Below are positions 1 through 12,858 of a DNA stretch of 58,668 nt, in pieces. The number at the start of each line of letters is the position of its first letter. The stretch's first letter is position 1. The DNA is taken from the NCBI GenBank assembly GCA_000158155.1, contig DS999405.1, forward strand, positions 1 to 58,668, given 5' to 3'. The position numbers and the translations under genes are program-made. The notes under the pieces are model-generated. The model saw nothing but the letters and a program-made list of their open reading frames with translations, was not told the origin of the DNA and ran no database searches. This DNA is from a gamma proteobacterium NOR5-3. GTDB lineage: Bacteria > Pseudomonadota > Gammaproteobacteria > Pseudomonadales > Halieaceae.

Positions 1-162
1 TGTTTATGACTATTCAGACACAACAAGTGACTCATCGATTCATTACTCTATTTATAGAGTTTGTAATTTTTGATTTCGAATTGTGTCTGAGCCGAGATTT
101 GTTGGTTAGCGCGGGTTACTGTGAAAACCAACCCTCATGTCGAAAGGCTGAGGTTAAAGATT
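1..162 (+). promoter_or_regulatory. rRNA operon leader
   Basis: AT-rich stretch immediately before the 16S gene. It holds a 10-bp inverted repeat (TCAGACACAA at 14-23 and TTGTGTCTGA at 81-90) that could form a large leader hairpin, and a small hairpin (CCTCA at 133-137 with TGAGG at 149-153) just before the mature 5' end. These are seen directly. A role in rRNA processing or antitermination is inferred. The operon promoter may lie before the window start, and I cannot place it with confidence. Confidence 0.45.
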
Positions 163-1696
<1,534 letters not shown>

Positions 1697-1790
1697 AACG
1701 ATAAGCACTACCTGGCGAGTGCTCACACTTTTGTCTTCATCTAATCGGTTGATACCACGCAAGAATAGTGTCTGGTGCAGACCCACTTAT

Positions 1791-1867
<77 letters not shown>

Positions 1868-1984
1868 AATTGCCCCGTACGTCGTTGTCGGCGAGCTCGC
1901 ATAGCAGGCTATGCGTCGCCCACCTCCGCCTAGTACGTAAACGATTTGGCGCGCTTAGCAAACGTTGGCAAGCTGTGTGAATAA

Positions 1985-2060
1985 GGGGCTATAGCTCAGA
2001 TGGGAGAGCGCCTGATTTGCATTCAGGAGGTCCGCGGTTCGATCCCGCGTAGCTCCACCA
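1985..2060 (+). tRNA. alaT: tRNA-Ala (TGC anticodon)
   Basis: 76-nt cloverleaf beginning GGGGCTATAGCTCAG, with anticodon TGC in the loop TTTGCAT, T-loop GGTTCGATCCC and an encoded CCA end. It nearly matches enterobacterial spacer tRNA-Ala. It is the second tRNA of the rRNA operon spacer and is co-transcribed with 16S and 23S. Confidence 0.97.
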
Positions 2061-2133
2061 TTTATGCCGTTAGCGATAGCGAGTAGATGGTGAGGTAAGC
2101 GGTAAGAGACAGCAGGCGTGGTATTAGCAAAGT

Positions 2134-2167
2134 CAGAGGTAGGTACAGCGTGCTGTACCTACCTCTG
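2134..2167 (+). repeat. 16-bp perfect inverted repeat in rRNA spacer
   Basis: CAGAGGTAGGTACAGC is followed after two bases by its exact reverse complement. In RNA this gives a very stable hairpin between tRNA-Ala and boxA. It is followed by GTTTTAAC, with too few U residues for a convincing intrinsic terminator. An RNase III or tRNA 3'-processing role is a guess from position. Confidence 0.75.
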
Positions 2168-2182
2168 GTTTTAACAACCGGA

Positions 2183-2195
2183 TGTTCTTTAACAA
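2183..2195 (+). promoter_or_regulatory. boxA-like antitermination element
   Basis: TGTTCTTTAACAA closely matches the rRNA boxA bound by NusB/NusE (S10) in transcribed rRNA. It lies between the spacer tRNAs and 23S, where a second boxA is common. Seen directly; the function is by family knowledge. Confidence 0.65.
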
Positions 2196-2515
2196 GGTAG
2201 ATCAAGCTGAGTTTATAAACTGAGCTGAAACACAGGCTACGCGCTTTGGTGCGTGAGTGTGGGTCAGACGGTTTATAGATAAATTGTTCAGTGGTAGCGG
2301 GACTTCAATTCCCCGTTATCACGACGAGTTGTAATATCAAAATATGTTGTAAAACATACTGTGACTTAAGCGTCACAACATCCGGCGGATCGGAGTCGGG
2401 TAGTTACGTTAACCGCGTAGTTATCTCAAACGATCTTTAATGAACCCGGCCACGTAAGCAGTTGCTTAAGGGCGTGGACGGGAGTCTTCTAGAGCAGGTA
2501 GTTCAAGCGGCAAGA

Positions 2516-2530
2516 TAGCTTGGATTATAT

Positions 2531-2537
<7 letters not shown>
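2516..2537 (+). repeat. 23S processing stalk, left arm (right arm 5429-5450)
   Basis: The 22 bases at 2516-2537 are the perfect reverse complement of 5429-5450, spanning the two mature ends of 23S rRNA. This is the RNase III processing stem that brings the 23S ends together in the precursor. Confidence 0.9.
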
Positions 2538-5436
<2,899 letters not shown>

Positions 5437-5657
5437 TATAATCCAAGCTATTTGCGTGTCCTGATTCAATAGAGTCCAGGCACACACGAAGACAACGGAT
5501 GTTGTGATCAAGTCATAGTGTGATAACAACACACAGATACAGAAAATGAACAAACCGGACTGAACACCCGGCCCTCAGCTTGAACTACCGACCTAATTTG
5601 TTGGGCGGTTAGCGATGAAGCCACGCGTTGTCATCACCGACCCCCGACATGCCAGTT
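5437..5657 (+). other. 23S-5S spacer
   Basis: About 220 bases without a gene or tRNA. Beyond the right arm of the 23S stalk it holds an imperfect inverted repeat (TTGTGATCA near 5502 with TGATAACAA near 5521) that may be the 5S-side processing structure. Confidence 0.7.
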
Positions 5658-5776
5658 TGCCTGGCGACCATAGAGCATTGGAACCACCTGACCCCATCCC
5701 GAACTCAGCAGTGAAACGATGCATCGCCGATGGTAGTGTGGGGTCTCCCCATGTGAGAGTAGGTCATCGCCAGGCG
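5658..5776 (+). rRNA. rrf: 5S ribosomal RNA
   Basis: About 119-nt 5S rRNA. The end stem TGCCTGGCGA pairs with TCGCCAGGC, and the conserved CCACCTGACCCCATCCCGAA and GGTAGTGTGGGGTCTCCCC segments are present. It is the last gene of the rRNA operon, followed 12 bases later by a terminator hairpin. Confidence 0.97.
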
Positions 5777-5788
5777 CCAAAACGTCAT

Positions 5789-5820
5789 CGCCCCAATCGG
5801 TCTCCGGTTGGGGCGTTTTA
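5789..5820 (+). terminator. rRNA operon intrinsic terminator
   Basis: GC-rich stem (CGCCCCAATCGG / CCGGTTGGGGCG) with a short TCT loop, followed by TTTTA, directly after 5S. The flanking AAAACG/CGTTTT extends the stem, which also makes it usable from the minus strand for the converging oxygenase gene. Confidence 0.9.
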
Positions 5821-5855
5821 CTGTGGGGGTGTTCATAGTAAAGACTAGCCAAAGA

Positions 5856-6725
5856 TTAGCGAACGAAAGGAGGCCCAACTCCACGGTCTCTAAACCACTT
5901 CGTGAGAATGAATTTTGAACCGGCTTCAACCGGTAGTCCCGCGTGCTCGGAGTCGGGGTTCGGTTCTCCATTTTTCAGCAAGTTATTCCAGCACACGGCC
6001 CTGCCTTGCTCGGGCATGACGGTTCTGTTGATTTTCGTAAAATGCGTGCCTCCCCCGCGCTCAGTCTTGTTGAGATAAATCATAAATGTCCAGGTGCGTT
6101 GGCCCGAAGTGGCGGCGAACCGCGCGTACTCGGGGGTCCCCGGAGGGAAGTAGTCAGGGTGTGGCTTGTACTGTTGCCCCGGTTCATACCACTGCCCCTG
6201 ATTGATCTCGGACCAACCGAGACTAATACCCAAAGCGCGGGAAATAGCATCGTCGATTTCAGCGATGTAAGGGTGCTCTCGGACGTCTAGATTACAGGTC
6301 CTGCTGGAGCGCATGTCGGATTGTTGTTGGTATCCATCAACCTGAGAAGGGTGTGCATTTGACCTGATGATGTCGATGAGTCGGTCGCACTGCTCTGCCT
6401 TTAAAAATTCGGGCAGAGTAAACAGCTGCAGTTGTGTCTGGCATAAAGGGATAATTTTGTCCCCGTAAGCGTTGCGCACCAGCTTTGGATACGCGAGCGC
6501 CTCGTAGTCGGGGGTAGGATCGGCTTCCCGGGGTTTTGATTGCGCGGTAACCGCAGGTTGCACCCTGTCCCTATAGGCTTTCTTGGGCAGCGCTTTTTTA
6601 AGCGCATATTTTACGTCTTTGTCCGAGAAGCCATTTTCCTTCAGGGACGCGCGGGTATCTGCAACCGATACTCCTCGCTTAAGGTTTGAGCGGGTCCACT
6701 CCAACCACTCGTCACTGATCGGCAT
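5856..6725 (-). CDS. 2OG-Fe(II) oxygenase, prolyl 4-hydroxylase-like
   Basis: 289-aa protein with a C-terminal prolyl-4-hydroxylase alpha-subunit-type dioxygenase domain (roughly residues 100-285). The Fe(II) triad is visible as the HPD motif in QQYKPHPDYF, with the distal His in DSEHAGLPVEAGSKF. The Lys of that last stretch is the likely 2-oxoglutarate ligand. The GGGTHF segment matches the family GGETxF. The N-terminal ~60 residues look like a small helical domain, with an acidic/basic linker before the catalytic part. The start was set at the ATG with GAGGTG just upstream; the frame stays open further, but that extension lacks homology-like character. The substrate is unknown. Its 3' end converges on the rRNA terminator. 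Confidence 0.85.
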   Translation of the reverse strand: MPISDEWLEWTRSNLKRGVSVADTRASLKENGFSDKDVKYALKKALPKKAYRDRVQPAVTAQSKPREADPTPDYEALAYPKLVRNAYGDKIIPLCQTQLQLFTLPEFLKAEQCDRLIDIIRSNAHPSQVDGYQQQSDMRSSRTCNLDVREHPYIAEIDDAISRALGISLGWSEINQGQWYEPGQQYKPHPDYFPPGTPEYARFAATSGQRTWTFMIYLNKTERGGGTHFTKINRTVMPEQGRAVCWNNLLKNGEPNPDSEHAGLPVEAGSKFILTKWFRDRGVGPPFVR

Positions 6726-6981
6726 ATACACCTCATGGAACTGGATGGGTTGGCAGAACGTCACGCCCCGCGCATCCATACAAAAGTTGCACAATATTTT
6801 ATCCGACTTTTCAGGTCCACAGAGGCAATCGGGCCGGTGTGGAAGACCATAAGGTGTGGCAGACCATAAATAGAACGGCGCGAGTGGGGTTAGTGGTAAG
6901 CTTGATCCGGATATTCGCCGCGACCAGCATCGTCCATCGCAGCGACTCAACAAGTTTCGGCATTTGGGTGGAGAAGTCTGC

Positions 6982-8124
6982 ATGAGTTTCAATGCATTGT
7001 GGATAGTACTGGCAGCGCTGCTGGTGGTCACGCTTTGGTTGTTCCTGCGCAAGCCCAAACCAAAACCTCGATCCAATGCGCCGCGCACGGTCTCGCCGGT
7101 AAGCAGGCCCAATGCGAAGGGTGCGGAATCGGCTGAGCTGCCGGTCTTTGAATCAGAGACGGTGGCGGCGCCTGTCGAGGCAAGGCGTCCCCTGCCAGAT
7201 GAACTGCGGGGTTTTCATCTGATCATGCAAAGCGAAATGGACGATGCGGCACGGGAGCGTATCAAGTCTATTTGTACCAATATGCCCGAGCCCCATCCTG
7301 TTCAGCGCCAACTCGCCAATGGTCTTGATACGCCGGATGATCTGATGGAAGCCGTCGCCTCGGATGCGGGGCTTACGGCGAGTATTCTGCGAACCGTTAA
7401 TTCCGCGGCATTTTCTCTGGCGTCACCGATTACCAGCGTTCAACATGCAATTACTTATCTTGGGGTAAGTGTTGTGAAGGGGCTTGTTGCTCAGGCTGCC
7501 GTTGCTGAGCAGGTTGATGATGTTACACCGAGTCAGCAGGCTGCCCTTTCCCGTATCTGGAAATCGGCCTGCACAGCCAGCGCGCTGGCGCAGATGTTAG
7601 GTCAGGAACTCGGTGTAGAGCGTCCGTCGGTGCTGGCTACAAAGGCCCTGTTCTTCAATCTCGGTGACGTCGCTCTGGCAATGAGTATTGAAGAATCCGC
7701 CGCCTGGTACAAGGACGGGGTGAGTATTGTGGAGCGCGTTGCGGCCCAGCAACAGGCATGCTCCGCCAACGCGGCGATCGTCGGATCAATGCTCGCAGAT
7801 TTATGGCATCTTCCGCAGGACATAGTCGATGCTATCGAGTCCGGGTTGCTTCCACTGGTCACAACGGCAGCTGATCATCCCATGCAGGGTGACGCGAGGC
7901 GGGATAATGTCTTGGTGTATCTGGCGGGCCGTATTGGCGACAGAGTTACCTATCGTGGCTTGCGCGACATTGCAGAGTTGAATGTGGTGGATTCTGAGGA
8001 GTCCGGGCTTTTTTATCTTCCAGAGCACCTGAACGGCGCTGGTTTAGGCAGGATTCCCCAGTTGTTGCAAGATCCCGCCTTTCGGCGCAAGGCTAATCGG
8101 GCCCTCGCAACTCTTAACGGCTAG
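6982..8124 (+). CDS. HDOD-domain protein with N-terminal membrane anchor
   Basis: 380-aa protein. Residues ~5-23 form a single hydrophobic segment (ALWIVLAALLVVTLWLFL) followed by a basic KPKPKP stretch and a disordered linker. From about residue 75 it carries an HDOD domain (ASDAGLTASILRTVNSAAF and ITSVQHAITYLGVSVV are typical). HDOD proteins are HD-GYP relatives lacking phosphodiesterase activity and usually act in signalling, often with cyclic-di-GMP or chemotaxis systems. No second output domain is seen. An ATG with GGAGAA upstream was chosen over a TTG 18 bases earlier. It is divergent from the oxygenase gene, with about 256 bases between them that may hold both promoters. Confidence 0.85.
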   Translation: MSFNALWIVLAALLVVTLWLFLRKPKPKPRSNAPRTVSPVSRPNAKGAESAELPVFESETVAAPVEARRPLPDELRGFHLIMQSEMDDAARERIKSICTNMPEPHPVQRQLANGLDTPDDLMEAVASDAGLTASILRTVNSAAFSLASPITSVQHAITYLGVSVVKGLVAQAAVAEQVDDVTPSQQAALSRIWKSACTASALAQMLGQELGVERPSVLATKALFFNLGDVALAMSIEESAAWYKDGVSIVERVAAQQQACSANAAIVGSMLADLWHLPQDIVDAIESGLLPLVTTAADHPMQGDARRDNVLVYLAGRIGDRVTYRGLRDIAELNVVDSEESGLFYLPEHLNGAGLGRIPQLLQDPAFRRKANRALATLNG

Positions 8125-8136
8125 TCCTTTTTGCCG

Positions 8137-8925
8137 CTATGACACTTTGCCTCTGCGCTTCCAGCCAGAGTTGTGTGCGTGTGCATCTCGAAAGTGTCTG
8201 ATCTGCTCGACCGGGTAGGGCCGGGTGTCCACGGGCAATGTGCCCAGATAACGATGACCGTCTACTCCGGGATCGAACTGAATCCCCAAAAATTGCACAC
8301 CGGCCCTGCGCGCGTCTGTGGCTGCCTGTGAAAAAACCGGATCATGCAGGGCGCTGGGTCTGATGAAATCACCATCGCGGCGCTGTACAACAAAGAGAAC
8401 GCTGGCTTTATCACCCTGCTTTACCTTTTCAGCGAGTTCCTCCAGGTGTCCTGTGGCTCGTTTGCTGATCGAATCAGGGAAATATGCCCCGCCATCGGGG
8501 TAGACGAGGTGGCAGTTTTTGACTTCTATCCAATGGCGGCGGTTAGCGCCTTCCAGCATTAGGTCGACTCTGGATCGCTCTCCGTAGGGCACTTCGCTCG
8601 ATAGTTTACGGTAGCGCTTCATACCCTTGATTAGCCGTGATTTCACCACAGCTTCCGCCAGGCGATTGGGCAGGATGCTGTTTACGCCGATAGTTATGCC
8701 ATCTATCTCAAGCAGTTCCAGGGTGTAGCGGAGTTTTCGGGGGCTGTCGTCGTCTACTTTCGATACCCAGGCGCGACAGCCCGGTTGGATTAATCCTTCC
8801 ATGCGTCCGGTGTTCACACAGTGGGCATCGACTTCAATTCCATCCAGTGCCACCCGCGCGATGAAGCGATCGTAGCGAGCAAGGAACTTCCCTTGCATGA
8901 GCGGTTTTGAGTGCGGGATAAGCAT
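8137..8925 (-). CDS. sfsA: SfsA family DNA-binding protein/nuclease
   Basis: 262-aa protein matching SfsA end to end: the N-terminal OB-like part (FIARVALDGIEVDAHCVNTGRMEGL) and the C-terminal nuclease-like fold with GERSRVDLMLEG and WIEVKNCHLV, then YFPDSISKRATGHLEEL. In E. coli SfsA was named for sugar-fermentation stimulation and binds DNA; its biochemical role is still unclear. It is slightly longer than the usual ~235 aa because of N- and C-terminal tails. It converges on the HDOD gene with 12 bases between them. Confidence 0.93.
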   Translation of the reverse strand: MLIPHSKPLMQGKFLARYDRFIARVALDGIEVDAHCVNTGRMEGLIQPGCRAWVSKVDDDSPRKLRYTLELLEIDGITIGVNSILPNRLAEAVVKSRLIKGMKRYRKLSSEVPYGERSRVDLMLEGANRRHWIEVKNCHLVYPDGGAYFPDSISKRATGHLEELAEKVKQGDKASVLFVVQRRDGDFIRPSALHDPVFSQAATDARRAGVQFLGIQFDPGVDGHRYLGTLPVDTRPYPVEQIRHFRDAHAHNSGWKRRGKVS

Positions 8926-9061
8926 ATGGAGAGGGTATCATCGCAACTGCTTCGCAGCAGGGCAGTTGTGTTTCGCGCAGACGCTTTTTCCTGCAATGAG
9001 TGCGAGCCTTTCGAGGCCGCGCTACACTAACGACACAAAGCCTATAGGGAGATGCCAGGTA

Positions 9062-9442
9062 ATGAAATCAGCTCAAGACTTAGTGGCGGAAGCGAAAGCC
9101 AGCGTAGTAGAGGTCCCTCTGGAGCAGGCTGAGTCCGCGGTGACAGCAGCCGATGTGCTCATCGACGTTCGCGAAGGGAATGAGTTTCGCGAGGGGCATT
9201 TGGCCGGTGCCGTTAACATCCCCCGAGGCTTGCTGGAGTTCATTCTATCGACCGATGAGGCTTTGCAGGACAGGTCCCGGAGTGTTGTTCTGTATTGTAA
9301 AAGTAGTGGACGGGCCGCGCTCGCTGCGAAAACAATGCAGGAGATGGGTTACCTGCATGTCAGCTCCATCGAAGGAGGCTTTGACGCCTGGAAAAATGCT
9401 GGAAAGCCGGTGGCACGTCCTCAAGAGCCAGACTTTGGCTGA
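9062..9442 (+). CDS. Rhodanese-like sulfurtransferase
   Basis: 126-aa single-domain rhodanese. The N-terminal helix is followed by VLIDVREGNEFREGHLAGAV (CH2A motif) and the active-site loop YCKSSGRA with catalytic Cys79, ending in SSIEGGFDAWKNAGKPV. A soluble single-domain protein with no signal peptide. The ATG with a weak AGGT upstream was chosen; an upstream extension in frame is atypical for the family. The sulfur acceptor is unknown. It sits alone next to the photosynthesis cluster, and no link is evident. Confidence 0.88.
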   Translation: MKSAQDLVAEAKASVVEVPLEQAESAVTAADVLIDVREGNEFREGHLAGAVNIPRGLLEFILSTDEALQDRSRSVVLYCKSSGRAALAAKTMQEMGYLHVSSIEGGFDAWKNAGKPVARPQEPDFG

Positions 9443-9503
9443 GGACAACGTTTCGGCGCATCATTGCTCGTAGTGTGTTCTTTCCTGCGGTTTAAATGTG
9501 TCG

Positions 9504-10109
9504 TCAACGAATCTCAAAGATACAGCTGTCGTCACCGCTGGCGCAGCAGTGGGTTTCTACACAGCGTAGATTAGGATCCACAATAACGCTGAATAGTCGC
9601 TGAAAGACGGCGCTGTGCCAATCACAGATTGGCTCTGGTGAGTGTTCACCGCGCACCACCGGATTGTCGTAAAGAGCGAATACCAGTGGACTCTTTGAAA
9701 GCACTTTAAATCTTCCCGAACCTGCGAACGTCCATGCGTGCTTCTCGATCACGCTGGCCAGAAGCGGAGCTGATAGCCAGGGGGGTAGGTGGCGCATGAC
9801 ACGCAGTGCGGCCGTTGGAATCCTGTGTTTGATGATGTAGTCCGCGGTACGTTCCCCGGCGCGGTTACTCAACGCGGGAGCCAGCACTGGGTGGTTGGCC
9901 CGCAGGGCCTGGTGTAATGCCGCTGCCGGCGTCTCCGCCATCATTCCCTGATCCGCGGGTAGTTCGTTCATCCCCGACAGTTGCATCAGCCGGTCTCGCT
10001 CTTCCTTGCCGAGCACATCATCCATCAGGGGCACCAGCTGAAGTACGCTGTTTGGGCCTATACGGGCAATACCATCATTGGGCGGAGGGCTTGCCACGGG
10101 TGCGTTCAC
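9504..10109 (-). CDS. bchJ: BchJ, V4R-domain bacteriochlorophyll biosynthesis protein
   Basis: 201-aa protein with the BchJ arrangement. An N-terminal segment (VLQLVPLMDDVLG, MNELPADQGMMAETPAAALHQALRA) precedes a V4R domain ending VETHCCASGDDSCIFEI. BchJ was once proposed as the 8-vinyl reductase. That activity is now assigned to other enzymes, including BchXYZ, and BchJ is thought to assist early bacteriochlorophyll synthesis. It starts with GTG inside the bchE stop (TAGTG, one-base overlap), so it is translationally coupled to bchE, its usual partner. Confidence 0.9.
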   Translation of the reverse strand: MNAPVASPPPNDGIARIGPNSVLQLVPLMDDVLGKEERDRLMQLSGMNELPADQGMMAETPAAALHQALRANHPVLAPALSNRAGERTADYIIKHRIPTAALRVMRHLPPWLSAPLLASVIEKHAWTFAGSGRFKVLSKSPLVFALYDNPVVRGEHSPEPICDWHSAVFQRLFSVIVDPNLRCVETHCCASGDDSCIFEIR

Positions 10110-11755
10110 TAAGCGGTTTCCTCAGTTAAGGATTCCTGCATTTGTTGTTCACCGCCGCCGCAGGCTTTCACGTAGACCACTTGTTCTTCGCAATCTTCCA
10201 AGGCGGCTTCTTTGCGCGCCCGGGCCTGCGCTGCACGATCCTGCGCTGACTCCCAATCGTCCAGTTGGGCTTGCGCTATTTTCTTTGAGGTGTCGAAGTG
10301 AAAATCGACTTTTTCCTTCGACTGGGGTCCCCAGTAACCGGCTTTTCCAAGGTCATAAAAGCTTCGCTGGAATCCGGCTTTCATGAAGGCTTTGAGGCAG
10401 CCAAGGAGATAGCGACGACGAAACCCTGTTCCTCGCCAGGGATAATGGAACAAGGCTTTTTTGCTGTAAAACCGTCGATAGTTTCGCATGACGCCATCTA
10501 AGAGTTCGCCCCGGGTCATAGCGGCGGGTTTCATGATGGGGGTGACGAAGTTGTACTTTGAGAAGTCGAAAACTTCTACCTTGTCCCCGAGATCCTGAAA
10601 CAGGGGGGTAAACGGCCAGGGCGTATACATCGCCCAGTTGGCGAGGTCAGGTTGCCACTCCCAGGCCATCTGGTAGGTCTCTTCCAGAGTTTCCGGTGTT
10701 TCATTGTCCAGGCCGACGATGAACTGGGCTTCGATCAATATGTCAGCTTCGCGCAGTAATTGAATGGCGCGTTTGTTGTCCTCGACTTTGGTTTCTTTGT
10801 TGAACTGGTCGAGTTTCATTTGCGCAGCGGCTTCTGTTCCCAGGCTGACGTGTACCAGACCGGCTTTTCGATACAGCGGTAGCAGTTTTTCGTCGCGCAA
10901 TATGTCGGTTACCCGGGTGTTAATGCCCCATTTCACACGCTTTGGGAGGTCTCTTCGAATTAGCTCCTCGCAAAACTCTATGAATTTCTTGCGATTTATC
11001 GTGGGCTCTTCGTCCGCAAGAATGAAAAATCCGACTTCATGTTCATTCACCAGTTTTTCGATCTCATCGACCACTTTGATGGGGTCGCGCACGCGATAAT
11101 CCCGCCAAAACTTCCATTGTGAACAGAATGAGCAGGTGAACGGGCAGCCTCGTGCCATATTGGGTATGGCGACGCGCGTGCCCAGGGGGATGTATTTGTA
11201 GTGGCTCCACTCCAGCATATTCCAGTCCGGCTCAATAGAGTCGAGGTCCTTGATGGTGGGGGCTGCGGCCGTGGCCACGATTTCGTGGCCGCGCCGAAAG
11301 GCCAGACCTTCTATCTGCTCGCGTTGAGAGTCAAAGCTCCCGTTCTCAACAGCTCGAACAACGTTGCAAAGGATCTCCTCGCCTTCACCGCGCACAATGA
11401 GGTCAACCCAGGGGGCCTCGCTGAGGACCTGTTTGTACATGAAGGTTCCGTGGATGCCGCCGAGCACGCGCAATGCCTGAGGTGCGTGCTCCTGACTGAG
11501 TTGCAGTATTCGCTCTGCAGCATAAATTGACGGCGTTATAGACGTGACGCCCACAACATCCGGTTGCAGCTCTGCGATCCGCTGGGCGATAGTGTCGTCA
11601 TCCAGATCATGAGTCATGGCGTCAATAAAGTGAATATCATTGAAGCCTGCTTTACGCAGGGGCCCCGACAGGTAGGCGACCCAGGCGGGCGGCCAGCTGC
11701 CGGCGATCTCAGCGCCGCCGGATTGATAGTTTGGATGAACAAAGAGTATTCGCAT
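10109..11755 (-). CDS. bchE: BchE, anaerobic Mg-protoporphyrin IX monomethyl ester cyclase
   Basis: 548-aa radical SAM enzyme that forms the isocyclic ring E without oxygen, taking the oxygen atom from water. Residues ~1-140 are a cobalamin-binding-like domain. The radical SAM cluster motif is Cys204-Cys208-Cys211 ([14 protein letters not shown]). The C-terminal part carries the BchE/P-methylase-type tail. The start is the ATG giving [11 protein letters not shown]; an in-frame TTG 18 bases upstream is possible. It is the first gene of a bchE-bchJ operon reading away from the alpha/beta hydrolase gene, with a pair of PpsR-type operators between. An oxygen-dependent cyclase (acsF) is also in the window. 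Confidence 0.96.
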   Translation of the reverse strand: MRILFVHPNYQSGGAEIAGSWPPAWVAYLSGPLRKAGFNDIHFIDAMTHDLDDDTIAQRIAELQPDVVGVTSITPSIYAAERILQLSQEHAPQALRVLGGIHGTFMYKQVLSEAPWVDLIVRGEGEEILCNVVRAVENGSFDSQREQIEGLAFRRGHEIVATAAAPTIKDLDSIEPDWNMLEWSHYKYIPLGTRVAIPNMARGCPFTCSFCSQWKFWRDYRVRDPIKVVDEIEKLVNEHEVGFFILADEEPTINRKKFIEFCEELIRRDLPKRVKWGINTRVTDILRDEKLLPLYRKAGLVHVSLGTEAAAQMKLDQFNKETKVEDNKRAIQLLREADILIEAQFIVGLDNETPETLEETYQMAWEWQPDLANWAMYTPWPFTPLFQDLGDKVEVFDFSKYNFVTPIMKPAAMTRGELLDGVMRNYRRFYSKKALFHYPWRGTGFRRRYLLGCLKAFMKAGFQRSFYDLGKAGYWGPQSKEKVDFHFDTSKKIAQAQLDDWESAQDRAAQARARKEAALEDCEEQVVYVKACGGGEQQMQESLTEETA

Positions 11756-11778
11756 GCCAGAGCGTCTCGGCAAAAGTG

Positions 11779-11821
11779 TCCAGTTAATGTAACAGTTTAA
11801 GTGTTAACTAAAATTGACATA
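11779..11821. promoter_or_regulatory. Tandem PpsR/CrtJ-type operators, bchE / hydrolase promoter
   Basis: Two perfect TGT-N12-ACA palindrome-type sites, 11779-11796 and 11804-11821, with starts 25 bp apart. The second overlaps a TTGACA (11816-11821) that could be the -35 of the rightward hydrolase promoter. They lie between divergent bchE and the hydrolase gene and could repress both. PpsR/CrtJ of purple bacteria binds exactly this motif, usually as two cooperating copies. Confidence 0.8.
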
Positions 11822-11872
11822 TGTCAAGAGGCGATTTAACGCGTAAGCTCACGCCATCAATGGGAGTGAAGC

Positions 11873-12745
11873 ATGTCGACGCAGTCATTGGCCCCGGCGA
11901 TCAGGGCCGACGAGATGGTTTGGAGTTTGCCTGGTGCAGGCGCCGTGCTGTGTTATCACCGACCCGGAGAGGGGCGCCCTCTATTACTGCTGCATAGCAT
12001 CAATGGGGCGGCGAGCGCGTTTGAAGTAAAGCCGTTTTTTGATGCTATGACACTCAAACAGCCTCTCTACGCGCCGGACTTGCCCGGTTTCGGTCGGTCA
12101 GATCGCGCTGATCGTGTCTACAGCCCCGAGTTCTATGCCAAAGTTGTTGCTGACCTTGTAAGGGCTATCGATGGGGGGCCGGTAGATGTATTGGCTCTGT
12201 CGACTACTTCGGAGTTCGCAGCCCGCGCGGCTCTTGCTGAGAACGATCTCATTCGCAGTCTTACCCTGGTCTCGCCCACGGGCTTTACCCGGCGACGAGA
12301 GTCGCGCTCTCCTGTGGGGGCGAGGGTTCATCGTGTGTTGCGTTTGCCGCTTCTTGGGACGGGGCTTTTTCGTCTGTTGCGAAGTAAACCCAGTATCCGG
12401 TTTTTTCTTGATAAGGCGTTCAAGGAGGGTGCTCCTCGGGACATGGTCGAGTATGCGTATCTGAGCGCCGCGCAGCCCGGTGCATCTCATGCGCCTTTCT
12501 ATTTTGTGTCGGGCCAGCTGTTTACACCCGATGCCGTGGGGGATCTGTATCTCCCTCAGAAAATCCCCGTGTCAGTACTTTATGATGAGGATCCAAACAT
12601 CAGTTTTGATTATCTGGACGAAGTCGCTCGAGATGGCGAGAACTGGCGTCTGATCAAAATCCCCGCAACTCTGGGTTTGCCTCAGTTCGAGGAGCCGTTG
12701 CAGACACAGGCGGCGCTTGAAGACTTCCTCAAAAATCTCAAATAA
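11873..12745 (+). CDS. Alpha/beta hydrolase-fold protein, PpsR-regulated by position
   Basis: 290-aa alpha/beta hydrolase-fold protein. It has the oxyanion-loop region PLLLLHSINGAASAFEV and the strand LYAPDLPGFGRSDR typical of the family. The nucleophile elbow reads VLALSTTSEFA instead of GxSxG, so glycines flank neither side of the Ser. The acid/base end is also unusual (PATLGLPQFEEP where GH is expected). It is not BchO, which is present separately at 15718. It is divergent from bchE behind shared PpsR-type sites, with ATG start and GGAGTG upstream. The role is unknown; a pigment-linked or scaffolding function is inferred from context only. Confidence 0.75.
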   Translation: MSTQSLAPAIRADEMVWSLPGAGAVLCYHRPGEGRPLLLLHSINGAASAFEVKPFFDAMTLKQPLYAPDLPGFGRSDRADRVYSPEFYAKVVADLVRAIDGGPVDVLALSTTSEFAARAALAENDLIRSLTLVSPTGFTRRRESRSPVGARVHRVLRLPLLGTGLFRLLRSKPSIRFFLDKAFKEGAPRDMVEYAYLSAAQPGASHAPFYFVSGQLFTPDAVGDLYLPQKIPVSVLYDEDPNISFDYLDEVARDGENWRLIKIPATLGLPQFEEPLQTQAALEDFLKNLK

Positions 12746-12790
12746 CGCCCCTCCGTTGTCGTTCATGGCATCCATTTATTAAATCTATCG

Positions 12791-12808
12791 TGTAAGCTTA
12801 GCCTGACA
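12791..12808. promoter_or_regulatory. PpsR/CrtJ-type operator upstream of bchI
   Basis: One perfect TGT-N12-ACA site in the 113-base gap between the hydrolase gene and bchI. No good second copy is seen at the 25/26-bp spacing, unlike the other promoters. It probably controls bchI-bchD-bchO. Confidence 0.65.
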
Positions 12809-12858
12809 TAGGCGTTGCGGTGCTGACGTCTTCCGTGAAACAGCTGGAAAACATAACT

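Larger units (their letters stand above)
2061..2530 (+). other. tRNA-Ala to 23S internal spacer, with hairpin and boxA
   Basis: 470 bases without a gene. It holds a 16-bp perfect inverted repeat (2134-2149 with 2152-2167, only GT between the arms). After that comes a boxA-like antitermination sequence TGTTCTTTAACAA at 2183-2195, resembling the E. coli rRNA boxA. Its end contains the left arm of the 23S processing stalk. No coding sequence is seen. Confidence 0.8.
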
